Source: Clostridiaceae bacterium
Lineage (GTDB): Bacteria; Bacillota; Clostridia; DSM-8532
Length of the DNA stretch: 36,664 bases
Reading direction: 5' to 3'
NCBI GenBank assembly: GCA_012522505.1
Contig: JAAYKJ010000092.1
Coordinates: forward strand, 1-36,664
This document shows, one piece after another, positions 7,540 through 15,666 of the stretch. How positions within the stretch are numbered: the stretch's first letter is position 1; every line of letters starts with the position of its first letter. Position numbers and translations under genes: made by a program. The notes below the pieces were generated by a model, which was given only the letters and a program-made list of their open reading frames with translations, had not been told where the DNA came from and ran no database searches.

Positions 7540-9867
7540 CTAATGCATGGATTCAGGTTCGGGAAGCTGTATGGGTGGACCTTCGATTGTAAACACAAAT
7601 TTACCGTCATCTTCATCAACATGGATCAAACAACCATTGGTCAACTCTCCCCGGAGGTATCTTTCGGCAAGCTCATCTTCAATATAATGCTGAATTTTCT
7701 TCCTTAATGGCCTTGCCCCAAATTTCGGGCTGTAGCCTTTTTCCACCAGAAGATCTTTTGCTGCCTGGCTGACAGTAATCTGGATTCCTTTATCAGCTGT
7801 ATTCAGCCTTACTTCATCAAGCATCAGCTCGACAATACTGTTCAACTGATTTTTCGTTAATACTTCAAAGACGATTACTTCATCCACCCTGTTCAGAAAT
7901 TCGGGACGGAAGGTTTCCTTCACCGCATCCAAAACCTGTTTTTCCAGTACCGTGTGGTTCTCATTGTTGAACCCGATACCGAAGCTTCTGTTACTGGTGC
8001 CGGCATTGGATGTCATAATAATGATGGTGTTTTCGAACCCTACAGTACGCCCCTGGCTATCCGTCAACCTTCCATCTTCCATAATCTGCAGAAGCATGTT
8101 GAAAACATCGGGGTGCGCTTTTTCAATTTCATCCAACAATATTACGGCGTAAGGCCTTCTTCGCACTTTTTCAGTTAGCTGTCCACCCTGATCAAACCCA
8201 ACGTATCCGGGAGGTGCCCCTATCAGCTTGGATACGGTATGCTTCTCCATGTATTCGGACATATCCAGCCGTATCATCGCATCCTCATGGCCAAACAATT
8301 CCTGTGCAACAGCCCTTGCCAGTTCGGTCTTCCCTACCCCCGTGGGTCCGACAAAGATAAAGGAATTGGGTTTGCGTTTTTTTCGGAAATCCGAGCGGTT
8401 ACGCCGGATAGCCCTGGAAAGGCTTTCAATAGCCCTGTTTTGGCCAACAACCCTGTTGTGGAGCCTTTCTTCCAAAGCCATCAGTTTCTGCGCCTCGGCT
8501 TCTGTTATCCTTCTTACCGGGACTTTCGTCCACGACTCTATAACAAATGCAATATCCTCTGTTGTAACATCATTAATTCCGCATGTTTGGGACAACTGAT
8601 TAACTTTTTCCTGCAGACGACACTCTTCCATCTTATAATCCGCAGCTTTCCGGTAATCATCCTGCAATGCAGAGAGTTCCTTGGCCTCCTGAACCTTTTT
8701 CAGTTCCAGTTTCAGTGCTTCCAGTTCGGCCATCCCCTGGTTCAACAAATTCACGCGCGATCCAGCTTCATCAATAACATCAATCGCTTTATCCGGAAGG
8801 AATCTGTCATGAATGTATCGGTCGGATAATTTTACTGCCGCTTCAATTACATCATCCGATATTCTGACCTGGTGATAGTCTTCATAATAATTCCTGATGC
8901 CCTTTAAGATCTCAATGGATTCCGCAACGGAGGGTTCGTCCACCATAACCGGCTGGAACCTTCTTTCCAGTGCAGCATCCTTTTCGATATGCTTTCTGTA
9001 TTCATCAAGCGTTGTGGCACCAATAACCTGCACTTCGCCCCTGGCCAGTGCTGGCTTTAAAATATTGGCTGCATTCATTGCGCCACCTTCGGCATCACCT
9101 GCACCAACAATATTGTGCAGCTCATCAATCACAAGAATAATATTTCCGCTTTCCTGTGCTTCCTTTAAAATGGATTTCATTCTGGCTTCAAATTGACCCC
9201 TGAACTGGGTTCCCGCAACAATTGCCGCCAAATCCAGCAGATAGATTTCGGTTTGAAAGAACCTAACAGGCACCTGACGATTGGCGATCCTTACCGCAAG
9301 GCCTTCTGCAATAGCTGTTTTTCCAACGCCGGGTTCACCAATTAACACTGGGTTATTTTTTGCTCTGCGGTTAAGAATTTGAATAACCCTGTCTATCTCT
9401 TGCTGACGTCCGATAATCCTATCTATTTCTCCTTTTTCTGCCCTTTCGGTAAGGTTTGTTCCATATAGATCAAGAAATTTACGTTTGGAAGCCTGCTTTC
9501 TGGATTTCACCCTTACCCCATCGTGATTCCTTGGGTTACTGCCTTCCTCCTGGTTATTATTATTGTTGTCGGTTATGTTATTTCCCAGTGAACGAAGAAG
9601 CTGGTTTCCTATGTTTTCATCCCCCTCCGAGAGGGCCTCATTTAAGGTGTCCATATCCATGTTTTCAAACATATTGACCATCTGGTTGTTCAGGTTTTCG
9701 AAATCCTGCTGTGTCATTCCTGTCTGCTTTATGATTTGGTCAAGGGGTGCCATCCCCTGCTTTTGTGCACAGGAAAGACAAAGCCCCATGGGCTGTTGTT
9801 TGCCGTTTATTACTTTGGTTATAAAGATAACTGCAACATTTACTTTGCAGATCGAACATTTCATCAT
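7540..9867 (-). CDS. Clp/Hsp100 AAA+ ATPase with N-terminal zinc finger (ClpE-like)
   Basis: ATP-driven unfoldase that probably feeds substrates to ClpP. Four cysteines at 4, 7, 30 and 33 form a CxxC...CxxC zinc finger in place of the usual Clp_N repeats, as in ClpE. An Asn-rich linker covers about 95-110. The first AAA domain has GEPGVGKT near 177-184 and VIDELHN near 246-252. A short UVR-like coiled coil is near 400-422. The second AAA domain has GPTGVGKT near 507-514. An IGF tripeptide after SNAGTSNRS fits the ClpP-docking loop. The protein has 775 or 776 residues. Two ATGs at 9867 and 9864 share the GGAG/GAGG SD, and a TTG at 9876 is too close to the SD. Confidence 0.93.
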   Translation of the reverse strand: MMKCSICKVNVAVIFITKVINGKQQPMGLCLSCAQKQGMAPLDQIIKQTGMTQQDFENLNNQMVNMFENMDMDTLNEALSEGDENIGNQLLRSLGNNITDNNNNNQEEGSNPRNHDGVRVKSRKQASKRKFLDLYGTNLTERAEKGEIDRIIGRQQEIDRVIQILNRRAKNNPVLIGEPGVGKTAIAEGLAVRIANRQVPVRFFQTEIYLLDLAAIVAGTQFRGQFEARMKSILKEAQESGNIILVIDELHNIVGAGDAEGGAMNAANILKPALARGEVQVIGATTLDEYRKHIEKDAALERRFQPVMVDEPSVAESIEILKGIRNYYEDYHQVRISDDVIEAAVKLSDRYIHDRFLPDKAIDVIDEAGSRVNLLNQGMAELEALKLELKKVQEAKELSALQDDYRKAADYKMEECRLQEKVNQLSQTCGINDVTTEDIAFVIESWTKVPVRRITEAEAQKLMALEERLHNRVVGQNRAIESLSRAIRRNRSDFRKKRKPNSFIFVGPTGVGKTELARAVAQELFGHEDAMIRLDMSEYMEKHTVSKLIGAPPGYVGFDQGGQLTEKVRRRPYAVILLDEIEKAHPDVFNMLLQIMEDGRLTDSQGRTVGFENTIIIMTSNAGTSNRSFGIGFNNENHTVLEKQVLDAVKETFRPEFLNRVDEVIVFEVLTKNQLNSIVELMLDEVRLNTADKGIQITVSQAAKDLLVEKGYSPKFGARPLRKKIQHYIEDELAERYLRGELTNGCLIHVDEDDGKFVFTIEGPPIQLPEPESMH

Positions 9868-9937
9868 GATCCTCAACTCCGTTTCTATTAGCTGTGCAGG
9901 GAAGCAACAGCAAGGCCGATCATCTCCACCTATAATT

Positions 9938-9966
9938 ATTTTATCACATCTTTTTTCATTTGACCA
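9938..9966 (-). promoter_or_regulatory. Candidate sigma-A promoter for the Clp ATPase
   Basis: On the minus strand TGGTCA (9966-9961) and TAAAAT (9943-9938) are 17 bases apart, about 70 bases upstream of the start. The -35 overlaps a GGTCAAA heptad identical to a CtsR half-site. The second heptad needed for a CtsR operator is not present, so CtsR control is not supported. Confidence 0.5.
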
Positions 9967-10019
9967 GAATTGGTTTGTCCTTCCCTAACCTTTACAATGG
10001 TTTTCGACCCTACGATAGA

Positions 10020-10053
10020 TATATTTCTTTACGCGCTCCAGAAAAGAAATATA
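10020..10053. repeat. AT-rich inverted repeat directly after the HATPase gene
   Basis: Arms at 10020-10030 and 10043-10053 (11 bases each, TATATTTCTTT and its complement) flank a 12-base loop. The repeat abuts the stop at 10054. There is no T-run after it on the minus strand, so it may be a weak terminator or an mRNA-stabilising hairpin. Confidence 0.4.
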
Positions 10054-10503
10054 CTAAACCAATTTTTTACATACAGTAATGCAATTTCCTTTTGTGTTGA
10101 AAATCATATCATCGCATAGACTTTTAACAATGAAAAGACCTCTTCCGCCTTCTGTCAGATCTGCTTTCCCGCACATATGCAGGCTTTGTTCTTCTTTGAT
10201 CACTTTTAAGGCATCGAACCCATTTCCAGGATCCTGCACCGTTATGCTCAGCATATCATTATCCTTGAGCCGAACACTCATATACACCTTCTGATGTTTA
10301 TCGGCAGCACTGCCATGCCGGATAGCATTTTGAACCAGCTCGCTGATGATGACCCGCACATCAAATGATTGATCACTGTTTATGCCTGTAGCATCTTCAA
10401 TGCCTGCAACGATCATTCTCACCTTTTCGCAGGCAAGATGCGCATCATTCTTTATAAACCCGTTATATATCATTATATCATCCTGATCAACCATCAATTT
10501 CAC
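10054..10503 (-). CDS. RsbW-type HATPase serine kinase / anti-sigma factor (intact ATP site)
   Basis: GHKL-fold ATPase of 149 residues. In this family such proteins bind sigma factors and phosphorylate STAS antagonists. The Bergerat ATP site is complete: N-box with Glu55, Asn59 and His63 (ISELVQNAIRHG), G1 box DPGNGF at 91-96, and G2 box GGRGLFIVKSL at 119-129. The start is a GTG at 10503, seven bases after GGAG. It lies 122 bases downstream of the sigma gene on the same strand. Its completeness contrasts with the degenerate RsbW-position protein on the other side of the sigma gene. Its target is inferred, not shown. Confidence 0.85.
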   Translation of the reverse strand: MKLMVDQDDIMIYNGFIKNDAHLACEKVRMIVAGIEDATGINSDQSFDVRVIISELVQNAIRHGSAADKHQKVYMSVRLKDNDMLSITVQDPGNGFDALKVIKEEQSLHMCGKADLTEGGRGLFIVKSLCDDMIFNTKGNCITVCKKLV

Positions 10504-10625
10504 GCTTTTACTCCTTTTGAGAAAATGGTTCCGATAGCACTAAGCAAATGCAATTATGCCTTGAACACACAATTGCCCATAGTGTTATTATCTGAACTCT
10601 GATTGATATATACCCACATTTCCCG

Positions 10626-11378
10626 TCATCTTCTCAAAATTTTTCGGAATTTCTCCAATGTTTTTTTCTCCATCCTGGATATATACATCTGAGATACATT
10701 AAAATGTGCAGCAATTTCCTTTTGTGTCTTGTTTTCGAAATAGCGAAGCTGGATAAAGGTTCTTTCAGTTTCATCGAAGTGCTTCAGTGATTTTTCCAGA
10801 TAGTCTCTATTATTAATGCGTTCAAAGGTTTCATCATAATCCCCCACCGTTTCATGGAGTTCCAGATCATCTTCTTCAAACAAAGTCTGATCAAAAGACT
10901 GCATCTTATATACATTCCAGGATTCAATGATTTCCAGAACGGTTTCTTCCCGCAGATTCAGGTAATCCGCGATCTCTTCCACCAGAGGTGCTCTTTTGTT
11001 CCGCTGCATTAAAAAGTCTCTGGCCTGATTCACCTTCTGGTATACTTCATAGATTCGTCTGGGAATACGGATTACCGATGCTTTGTCTCTGAAATATCGC
11101 TTAATCTCACCAATGATCGTAGGCGTAGCAAAGCTGACAAACTTAACATCCGCGTTTGTATCAAAGCGTTCAACAGCGTTAATCAATGCAATGCAAGCAA
11201 CCTGATAGATATCATCATAATCCACACCGCGGTTGATAAATTTCTTGGACAGAATTTCTGCCAGATATATATACCGGGAAACAATCTCATTGCGGATATT
11301 CGTATCTTTTGATGCTTGGTATTTTAGAAATAATTCCATGTCAGACTCAGCACGTTGCTTTTCCTGCCCGTTAACCAT
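10626..11378 (-). CDS. SigB/SigF/SigG-family RNA polymerase sigma factor, SigB-like
   Basis: Alternative sigma factor of 250 residues. Region 2 includes DDIYQVACIALINAVERFD and FATPTIIGEIKRYFRDK. The FATPTIIGEIKR wording is closer to SigB than to SigF, which reads YAVPMIIGEIQRF. Region 3 follows with RAPLVEEIADYLNL. Region 4 has the helix-turn-helix QKEIAAHFNVSQMYISRMEKKT. The ATG at 11378 begins four bases after the stop of the upstream RsbW-like gene, with a GGGGGA SD inside that gene's end, so the genes are co-translated. Gene order (STAS, HATPase, sigma) matches rsbV-rsbW-sigB. A general stress role is inferred from this. Confidence 0.9.
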   Translation of the reverse strand: MVNGQEKQRAESDMELFLKYQASKDTNIRNEIVSRYIYLAEILSKKFINRGVDYDDIYQVACIALINAVERFDTNADVKFVSFATPTIIGEIKRYFRDKASVIRIPRRIYEVYQKVNQARDFLMQRNKRAPLVEEIADYLNLREETVLEIIESWNVYKMQSFDQTLFEEDDLELHETVGDYDETFERINNRDYLEKSLKHFDETERTFIQLRYFENKTQKEIAAHFNVSQMYISRMEKKTLEKFRKILRR

Positions 11379-11382
11379 TCAC

Positions 11383-11772
11383 TCAGTCCCCCAGATTTTT
11401 AACCATCGTTATCACGCAGTCCCCGTTACAAGTAATCTCAAAGCTATCCATCAATGAAGAAATGATGGCCTTTGCGAATTCTCCCGATTCTCCTTCAAAC
11501 AGCTGCCGCCTGAGCGCATTATTAACGGTGAACATGGCTTTAAAACCCGTTTCAAATAAATGGAATGTAATGTCATAATTAAATTCACCATCATCTGGTT
11601 TGATGGAAATGATTCTGTTGCAAACCTCGGACACCGCAACCTTAATATCTTCTATCGTATCGATATCAAAACCCAGCTTGGAAGCAATACCGGAGACAGA
11701 CAGCCGAATCAAACTTACATAATCTGCTTTTTGGGGAAGATGAATCTTTATTTCATCATACGCTCTGTTCAT
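11383..11772 (-). CDS. RsbW-like anti-sigma factor with degenerate ATP-binding site
   Basis: Protein of 129 residues aligning with RsbW from end to end: DYVSLIRLSVSGIASKLGF and IEDIKVAVSEVC match the RsbW N-terminal half. The ATP site is eroded. The N-box reads SEVCNRII, with the Asn shifted by one position. The G1 region, normally DxGxGF, reads VNNALRRQ near 83-90. No GGxGL G2 box is present. It should still fold and may bind the sigma factor, but kinase activity looks unlikely. Its ATG overlaps the STAS gene stop as ATGA, with GGAGGA upstream, indicating translational coupling. Family assignment is firm and loss of activity is inferred. Confidence 0.85.
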   Translation of the reverse strand: MNRAYDEIKIHLPQKADYVSLIRLSVSGIASKLGFDIDTIEDIKVAVSEVCNRIISIKPDDGEFNYDITFHLFETGFKAMFTVNNALRRQLFEGESGEFAKAIISSLMDSFEITCNGDCVITMVKNLGD

Positions 11773-12089
11773 ACCGGTTCCTCCAGAATAAATACTCTGT
11801 CAAGACCTGTGATGTGGAATAATTTACGGATATTTTCTCGAAGCTGGTAGATATATACGTTTTTTTGATGACTCTTTACCCGCTTCAAAGCACCAACCAG
11901 GATCCCGAGCCCGGTACTATCGATATAGGAGAGATCACTGCAGTATAATGCGATGTCTTTCTGTCCGTCACCTACCATTTCGTATAATTCTGCTTTGAAT
12001 TCAGGTGCGGATGAAATATCAATCTCACCCTGCAAGGTAATAACAATTCTTTCGGCTTGTGCGTTGTTATCCATCATCATCTTAAACAT
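11769..12089 (-). CDS. STAS-domain anti-sigma factor antagonist (RsbV-like)
   Basis: Single STAS domain of 106 residues. The family works by partner switching: the dephosphorylated form takes the anti-sigma factor off sigma. The phosphorylatable serine is Ser58 in DSTGLG, with the preceding strand IALYCSDLSYI and the following LVGALKRVKS helix typical of RsbV/SpoIIAA. GAGGAGG precedes the ATG. It is first in the three-gene sigma module and overlaps the next gene by four bases. The intact Ser58 needs a kinase. In this window the only intact candidate is the HATPase at 10054-10503. Confidence 0.92.
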   Translation of the reverse strand: MFKMMMDNNAQAERIVITLQGEIDISSAPEFKAELYEMVGDGQKDIALYCSDLSYIDSTGLGILVGALKRVKSHQKNVYIYQLRENIRKLFHITGLDRVFILEEPV

Positions 12090-12180
12090 ATCAGTTCCTC
12101 CTCATCCCTTCGCTTTTGGGCGAACATCCCCCATTCTATTTTTTCTTTTATAAAGGTAAGCCTGACCCCTTGTTACACAG

Positions 12181-13056
12181 TTACCATTCTATCTGCTGGA
12201 GGTAGGATAATGCCTTGTCCATATTCGTGCTATTTACAACGATGGCCGCAATAATGCTGTCCCCGCGAAGGTTGTTCTCTTTTACATAACTGCTTCCGGA
12301 AATATTAACACCGCATACCTTCGGTGGACCCATAACAGGCTGGCCCGCTTCGTTTTCTCCAATGACTTCTGATCCTTTTACATAGGCTTCTTCCGGAAAT
12401 GGTAATATTCCCTTTTGTTCTTCCAAATCCACCAATGCCCCCTGTGAAGCCATCTTTTCAAACTCCGCCCGATCCATAATAAGAATATCGATTTCGTGAG
12501 CGGACAACATCGCTATCAGTTTCATCTGCATAGCGTATTCGTATTGCGGGTCGGCACTGCCAGTCGTCATGATATGCACCTGCGGTGCCATTAATTCGGG
12601 AACTTTCTGTTTGATATCGTTTTCCAGGGTGGTTTCATCCTCTGTATAAACCAGTCCGGTCAGAACCATCGTAAAATCTGCAGGAACCTGATTGATGCAG
12701 CTTCTTACCGAAAAGAAGACCACAAGAATAAGCACAATTCCAACCAGAATATGTATCTTATAATAGTGAAAAAAGTTTTCCAATTTTACAGGATCCGTTT
12801 TCAGAATTCTGGCCACCAGCGGAGGATGCTCTCTTAGCTTCTTCTGTCTCTCCTCTTCCCTTTTATCGGTGAAAGTGATACCCATCAACAGGTTATAAGC
12901 ATTGGTTATATCTTCAACGGTATATCCATTCCCATCTTTTTTGATTGTACGGAATTTTCGCATCAAAATGCCATATCGTCTTGAGATGTCTTCCTTGGTG
13001 GCATCCGGGTTTAAGTCCATCATCTGTAAAGCTTTTTGTTCATCCAACCTGTTCAT
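12181..13056 (-). CDS. J-domain-like membrane protein of unknown function
   Basis: Predicted protein of 291 residues. Residues 5-60 look like a J domain, with helices and a YGILMRKFRTI stretch, but lack the HPD tripeptide required to stimulate DnaK. Residues 100-119 are a transmembrane helix. Residues 121-291 would be outside the membrane. They show alternating strand and helix character, with a LSAHEIDILIMDRAEFEKMASQGAL stretch recalling binding-protein folds. The ATG at 13056 follows AAAGGGGGG, and the longer frame from 13077 is disfavoured. It sits 31 bases after lysS, so it may be co-transcribed. I do not recognise a characterised homologue. Confidence 0.75.
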   Translation of the reverse strand: MNRLDEQKALQMMDLNPDATKEDISRRYGILMRKFRTIKKDGNGYTVEDITNAYNLLMGITFTDKREEERQKKLREHPPLVARILKTDPVKLENFFHYYKIHILVGIVLILVVFFSVRSCINQVPADFTMVLTGLVYTEDETTLENDIKQKVPELMAPQVHIMTTGSADPQYEYAMQMKLIAMLSAHEIDILIMDRAEFEKMASQGALVDLEEQKGILPFPEEAYVKGSEVIGENEAGQPVMGPPKVCGVNISGSSYVKENNLRGDSIIAAIVVNSTNMDKALSYLQQIEW

Positions 13057-13087
13057 ACCGAACCCCCCTTTACTCACGCTACAGGCT

Positions 13088-14584
13088 TTACTCCTTTGGT
13101 TTCATAGTGGGAAACAGCAGGACATCACGGATGGAGAAAGAATTGGTAAACAGCATGACCAGCCTGTCGATGCCGATCCCCATACCTCCCGTCGGCGGAA
13201 GCCCGTGCTCCAGCGCAACAATATAGTCATCATCCATCATGTTTGCTTCCTCATCTCCCTGTTCGCGTTTTTTTACCTGTTCCAGGAAACGTTCTTTTTG
13301 ATCGAGGGGATCATTCAATTCTGAATAAGCATTCCCAAATTCACGGCCAGTGATGAAAATTTCAAACCTTTCAGTCAACTCTGGTCTATCCGGCTTTCTT
13401 TTGGTTAACGGTGAAACCTCTACCGGGTAATCCATAATAAACGTAGGCTGCACCAGGTTGCTTTCAGCACGTTCTTCGAAAAACAGGTTTAAAACCTCTC
13501 CTTTAGTTTTCACCTTATCGGTATCCAGCCCCTTTTCTTTCGCGATTTTCAAAGCTTCTTCATCGGATGTGATGGTATCAAAATCTACATCCGCATATTT
13601 CTTCACAGCCTCGATCATCGTCATTCTCGTCCATGGAGCGGATAGATCGATTTTCTCACCCTGATAATCGATTTGTCTTGTGCCTAAAACTTCATCGGCA
13701 AGAGTTATGCACAGTTCCTCAGCCAAGTCCATCATCCCTTTATAATCGGTATAGGCCTGGTAGATTTCCATCATGGTAAATTCAGGATTGTGCTTGATGC
13801 TCATGCCTTCATTTCGGAACATACGACCGATTTCATATACCTTTTCCAAACCGCCTACAATTAACCGTTTCAGATACAGCTCTGGTGCTATCCTCAAGAA
13901 CAGATCCATATCAAGCGTATTGTGATGGGTTATGAATGGCCGTGCCGTAGCTCCTCCGTGAATGGTGTTCAATATCGGCGTTTCTACCTCAAGAAAGCCC
14001 TTGTTGTCAAGAAAACGCCTAACGGCAGAGATGATTTTGCTGCGGACGATAAAGGTCCTCTTTACCTCTGGATTGACAATCAGATCCAGGTATCTTTGGC
14101 GATATCGGGTATCGGTATCCTTCAGCCCGTGGAATTTTTCAGGAAGAGGCCTCAGGGATTTGGACAGCAGTAAATATTCAGAAACCTTGACTGAGATCTC
14201 TCCCATCCTGGTTTTAAAAACCGTACCAGTTACTCCGATGATATCTCCGATATCAAGCTTTTTAAACGCTTCATACTGCTCTTCACCCAGATCATTGATA
14301 CGGAAGAATAATTGTATCTTCCCTTCCCTGTCTGCGAGGTCACAAAAGCTGGACTTTCCCATACCCCTTTTTGCCATCAACCTTCCGGCGATGGAAACAC
14401 TTTCTCCTTCCATTTTATCGAAATCAGTATGGATATCCTTGGTGGAATGGGTAGTCTCATAGCGAACGATATGGAAAGGATCCTGTCCCTTCTGTTGCAA
14501 TTCTAATAATTTTTGCCTTCTCACCTTGAGTATCTCGTTCAGATCCTCATTCGCTTCAGACGTTATTTCGGTATAGTCCGGCAT
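13088..14584 (-). CDS. lysS: Lysyl-tRNA synthetase, class II
   Basis: Charges tRNA-Lys in the cytoplasm. The protein has 498 residues, normal for the bacterial class II enzyme. An OB-fold anticodon-binding domain (about 55-170, with [18 protein letters not shown]) precedes the catalytic domain. Motif 1 includes [10 protein letters not shown], motif 2 [22 protein letters not shown], and motif 3 [17 protein letters not shown]-like and [19 protein letters not shown] stretches are typical. An AGGAGG SD is eight bases before the ATG. It has its own promoter immediately after greA. Confidence 0.98.
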   Translation of the reverse strand: MPDYTEITSEANEDLNEILKVRRQKLLELQQKGQDPFHIVRYETTHSTKDIHTDFDKMEGESVSIAGRLMAKRGMGKSSFCDLADREGKIQLFFRINDLGEEQYEAFKKLDIGDIIGVTGTVFKTRMGEISVKVSEYLLLSKSLRPLPEKFHGLKDTDTRYRQRYLDLIVNPEVKRTFIVRSKIISAVRRFLDNKGFLEVETPILNTIHGGATARPFITHHNTLDMDLFLRIAPELYLKRLIVGGLEKVYEIGRMFRNEGMSIKHNPEFTMMEIYQAYTDYKGMMDLAEELCITLADEVLGTRQIDYQGEKIDLSAPWTRMTMIEAVKKYADVDFDTITSDEEALKIAKEKGLDTDKVKTKGEVLNLFFEERAESNLVQPTFIMDYPVEVSPLTKRKPDRPELTERFEIFITGREFGNAYSELNDPLDQKERFLEQVKKREQGDEEANMMDDDYIVALEHGLPPTGGMGIGIDRLVMLFTNSFSIRDVLLFPTMKPKE

Positions 14585-14798
14585 ATCATAACCTCCTGGT
14601 GTTTATATAGTATTATTATTTTAATTCATTCTTTTTTCCGGTTACATATCATATATCAAAAAGACACCCTGCATGGAAAAATCTTATTGTAGACAATGGA
14701 TGATAATTCCCCATTAGGCTTTGGAAAAAAGAAAGAAATATTCCATTCAAACGCAAAAACAGCTTACATTTTCATGTAAACCGTTCTGCTATCTAAAT

Positions 14799-14827
14799 AT
14801 TATACTCCATGAACCCGGTGTTCACAA
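14799..14827 (-). promoter_or_regulatory. Sigma-A promoter for lysS
   Basis: On the minus strand TTGTGA (14827-14822), a 17-base spacer and a perfect TATAAT (14804-14799) lie directly beyond the greA stop. This leaves a leader of about 200 bases before lysS at 14584. A small hairpin TTACAT/ATGTAA at 14764-14779 lies in it. No T-box consensus was found there. Confidence 0.65.
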
Positions 14828-14840
14828 TACCCTGCCAGTT

Positions 14841-15317
14841 TTATTTGTAAATTTCAAGAACTTTTAGCTTTACCGTACCGTCTGGCACTGCAATCTCCAC
14901 AACATCTCCGACTTTCTTTCCAATAAGCGCGCGCCCGACAGGTGAATCGTTGGAAATTTTCATCATGGACGGATCTGCTTCCGTTGACCCAACAATGTGG
15001 TAATCCTCGTCCTGCTCGTATTCATAGTCGTAAACCTTAACACGCGTTCCAAGTCGTACCGAGTCTGTATTCACCTCATCTTCATCGATGACTGTAGCAT
15101 ATTTCAGCATGTTTTCCAACTGCACGATTCTCATTTCATTTTGGGCCTGATCCGTTTTTGCTTCATCATATTCTGAATTTTCAGAGATATCCCCAAAAGC
15201 AAGTGCTTGCCTAATCCGTTCTGCTATTTCCTTTCTTTTTTCCCCTTTCAGCTGTTCCAGTTCTTCTTCCAGTTTTCGAAGACCTTCATACGTTAAAAAT
15301 ATCTCTTTTCCACTCAT
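14841..15317 (-). CDS. greA: Transcription elongation factor GreA
   Basis: Rescues backtracked RNA polymerase by stimulating transcript cleavage. The protein has 158 residues, the usual length. The N-terminal coiled coil (about 8-75) carries the acidic tip region [17 protein letters not shown] with the key Asp and Glu pair. The C-terminal FKBP-like domain has IVGSTEADP and [24 protein letters not shown] precedes the ATG. The greA-lysS order is common in Firmicutes. Confidence 0.97.
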   Translation of the reverse strand: MSGKEIFLTYEGLRKLEEELEQLKGEKRKEIAERIRQALAFGDISENSEYDEAKTDQAQNEMRIVQLENMLKYATVIDEDEVNTDSVRLGTRVKVYDYEYEQDEDYHIVGSTEADPSMMKISNDSPVGRALIGKKVGDVVEIAVPDGTVKLKVLEIYK

Positions 15318-15518
15318 ACGCTGCTACTCCTTTTTCTTTTCTCTCTGTATCCCCCTTATCAACTTACCATAGAGTTTTAATAATTTATGTGTTTCTGGCT
15401 ATTTTATTCTTATTAAATATTCATTCGGATATGGCAAGTATTTGGAAGGAGTACCTGATACTGAATTTTCTATTCATTCTATGGGAATTTTGTATCCCCT
15501 TTTTTTACATTAGCTAAC

Positions 15519-15547
15519 ATTATAAATCACCCATACATGAAAGTCAA
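15519..15547 (-). promoter_or_regulatory. Strong sigma-A promoter for greA
   Basis: On the minus strand TTGACT (15547-15542), a 17-base spacer and perfect TATAAT (15524-15519) stand about 200 bases before greA. The 15318-15666 gap contains this promoter and an untranslated leader. I see no gene in it and no clear terminator for uvrC. Confidence 0.75.
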
Positions 15548-15666
15548 TAATCATTCCCGCCCAGCATAGGCACGTACCACTTGTTCACACCCCATATACT
15601 TGAGATGTAGCTGTGCATATCGGAAACTACACCTTGCATCCATCTGCCTGGAGCGAGTTCCGGGCT

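Noticed and set aside
8239-8829. 196-codon plus-strand frame inside the Clp ATPase gene
   Set aside because: It is opposite the conserved AAA domains and has no SD or family resemblance.
9959-9965. CtsR operator in front of the Clp ATPase
   Set aside because: Only one GGTCAAA heptad is present. The second tandem heptad is absent.
10626-12089. Assignment of the STAS-HATPase-sigma cluster to spoIIAA-spoIIAB-sigF
   Set aside because: The region 2 wording FATPTIIGEIKR is SigB-like, and the HATPase aligns better with RsbW than with SpoIIAB. The distinction is by eye.
14585-14800. T-box leader for lysS
   Set aside because: No GGGTGGNACCGCG-type T-box sequence or antiterminator/terminator pair is present.
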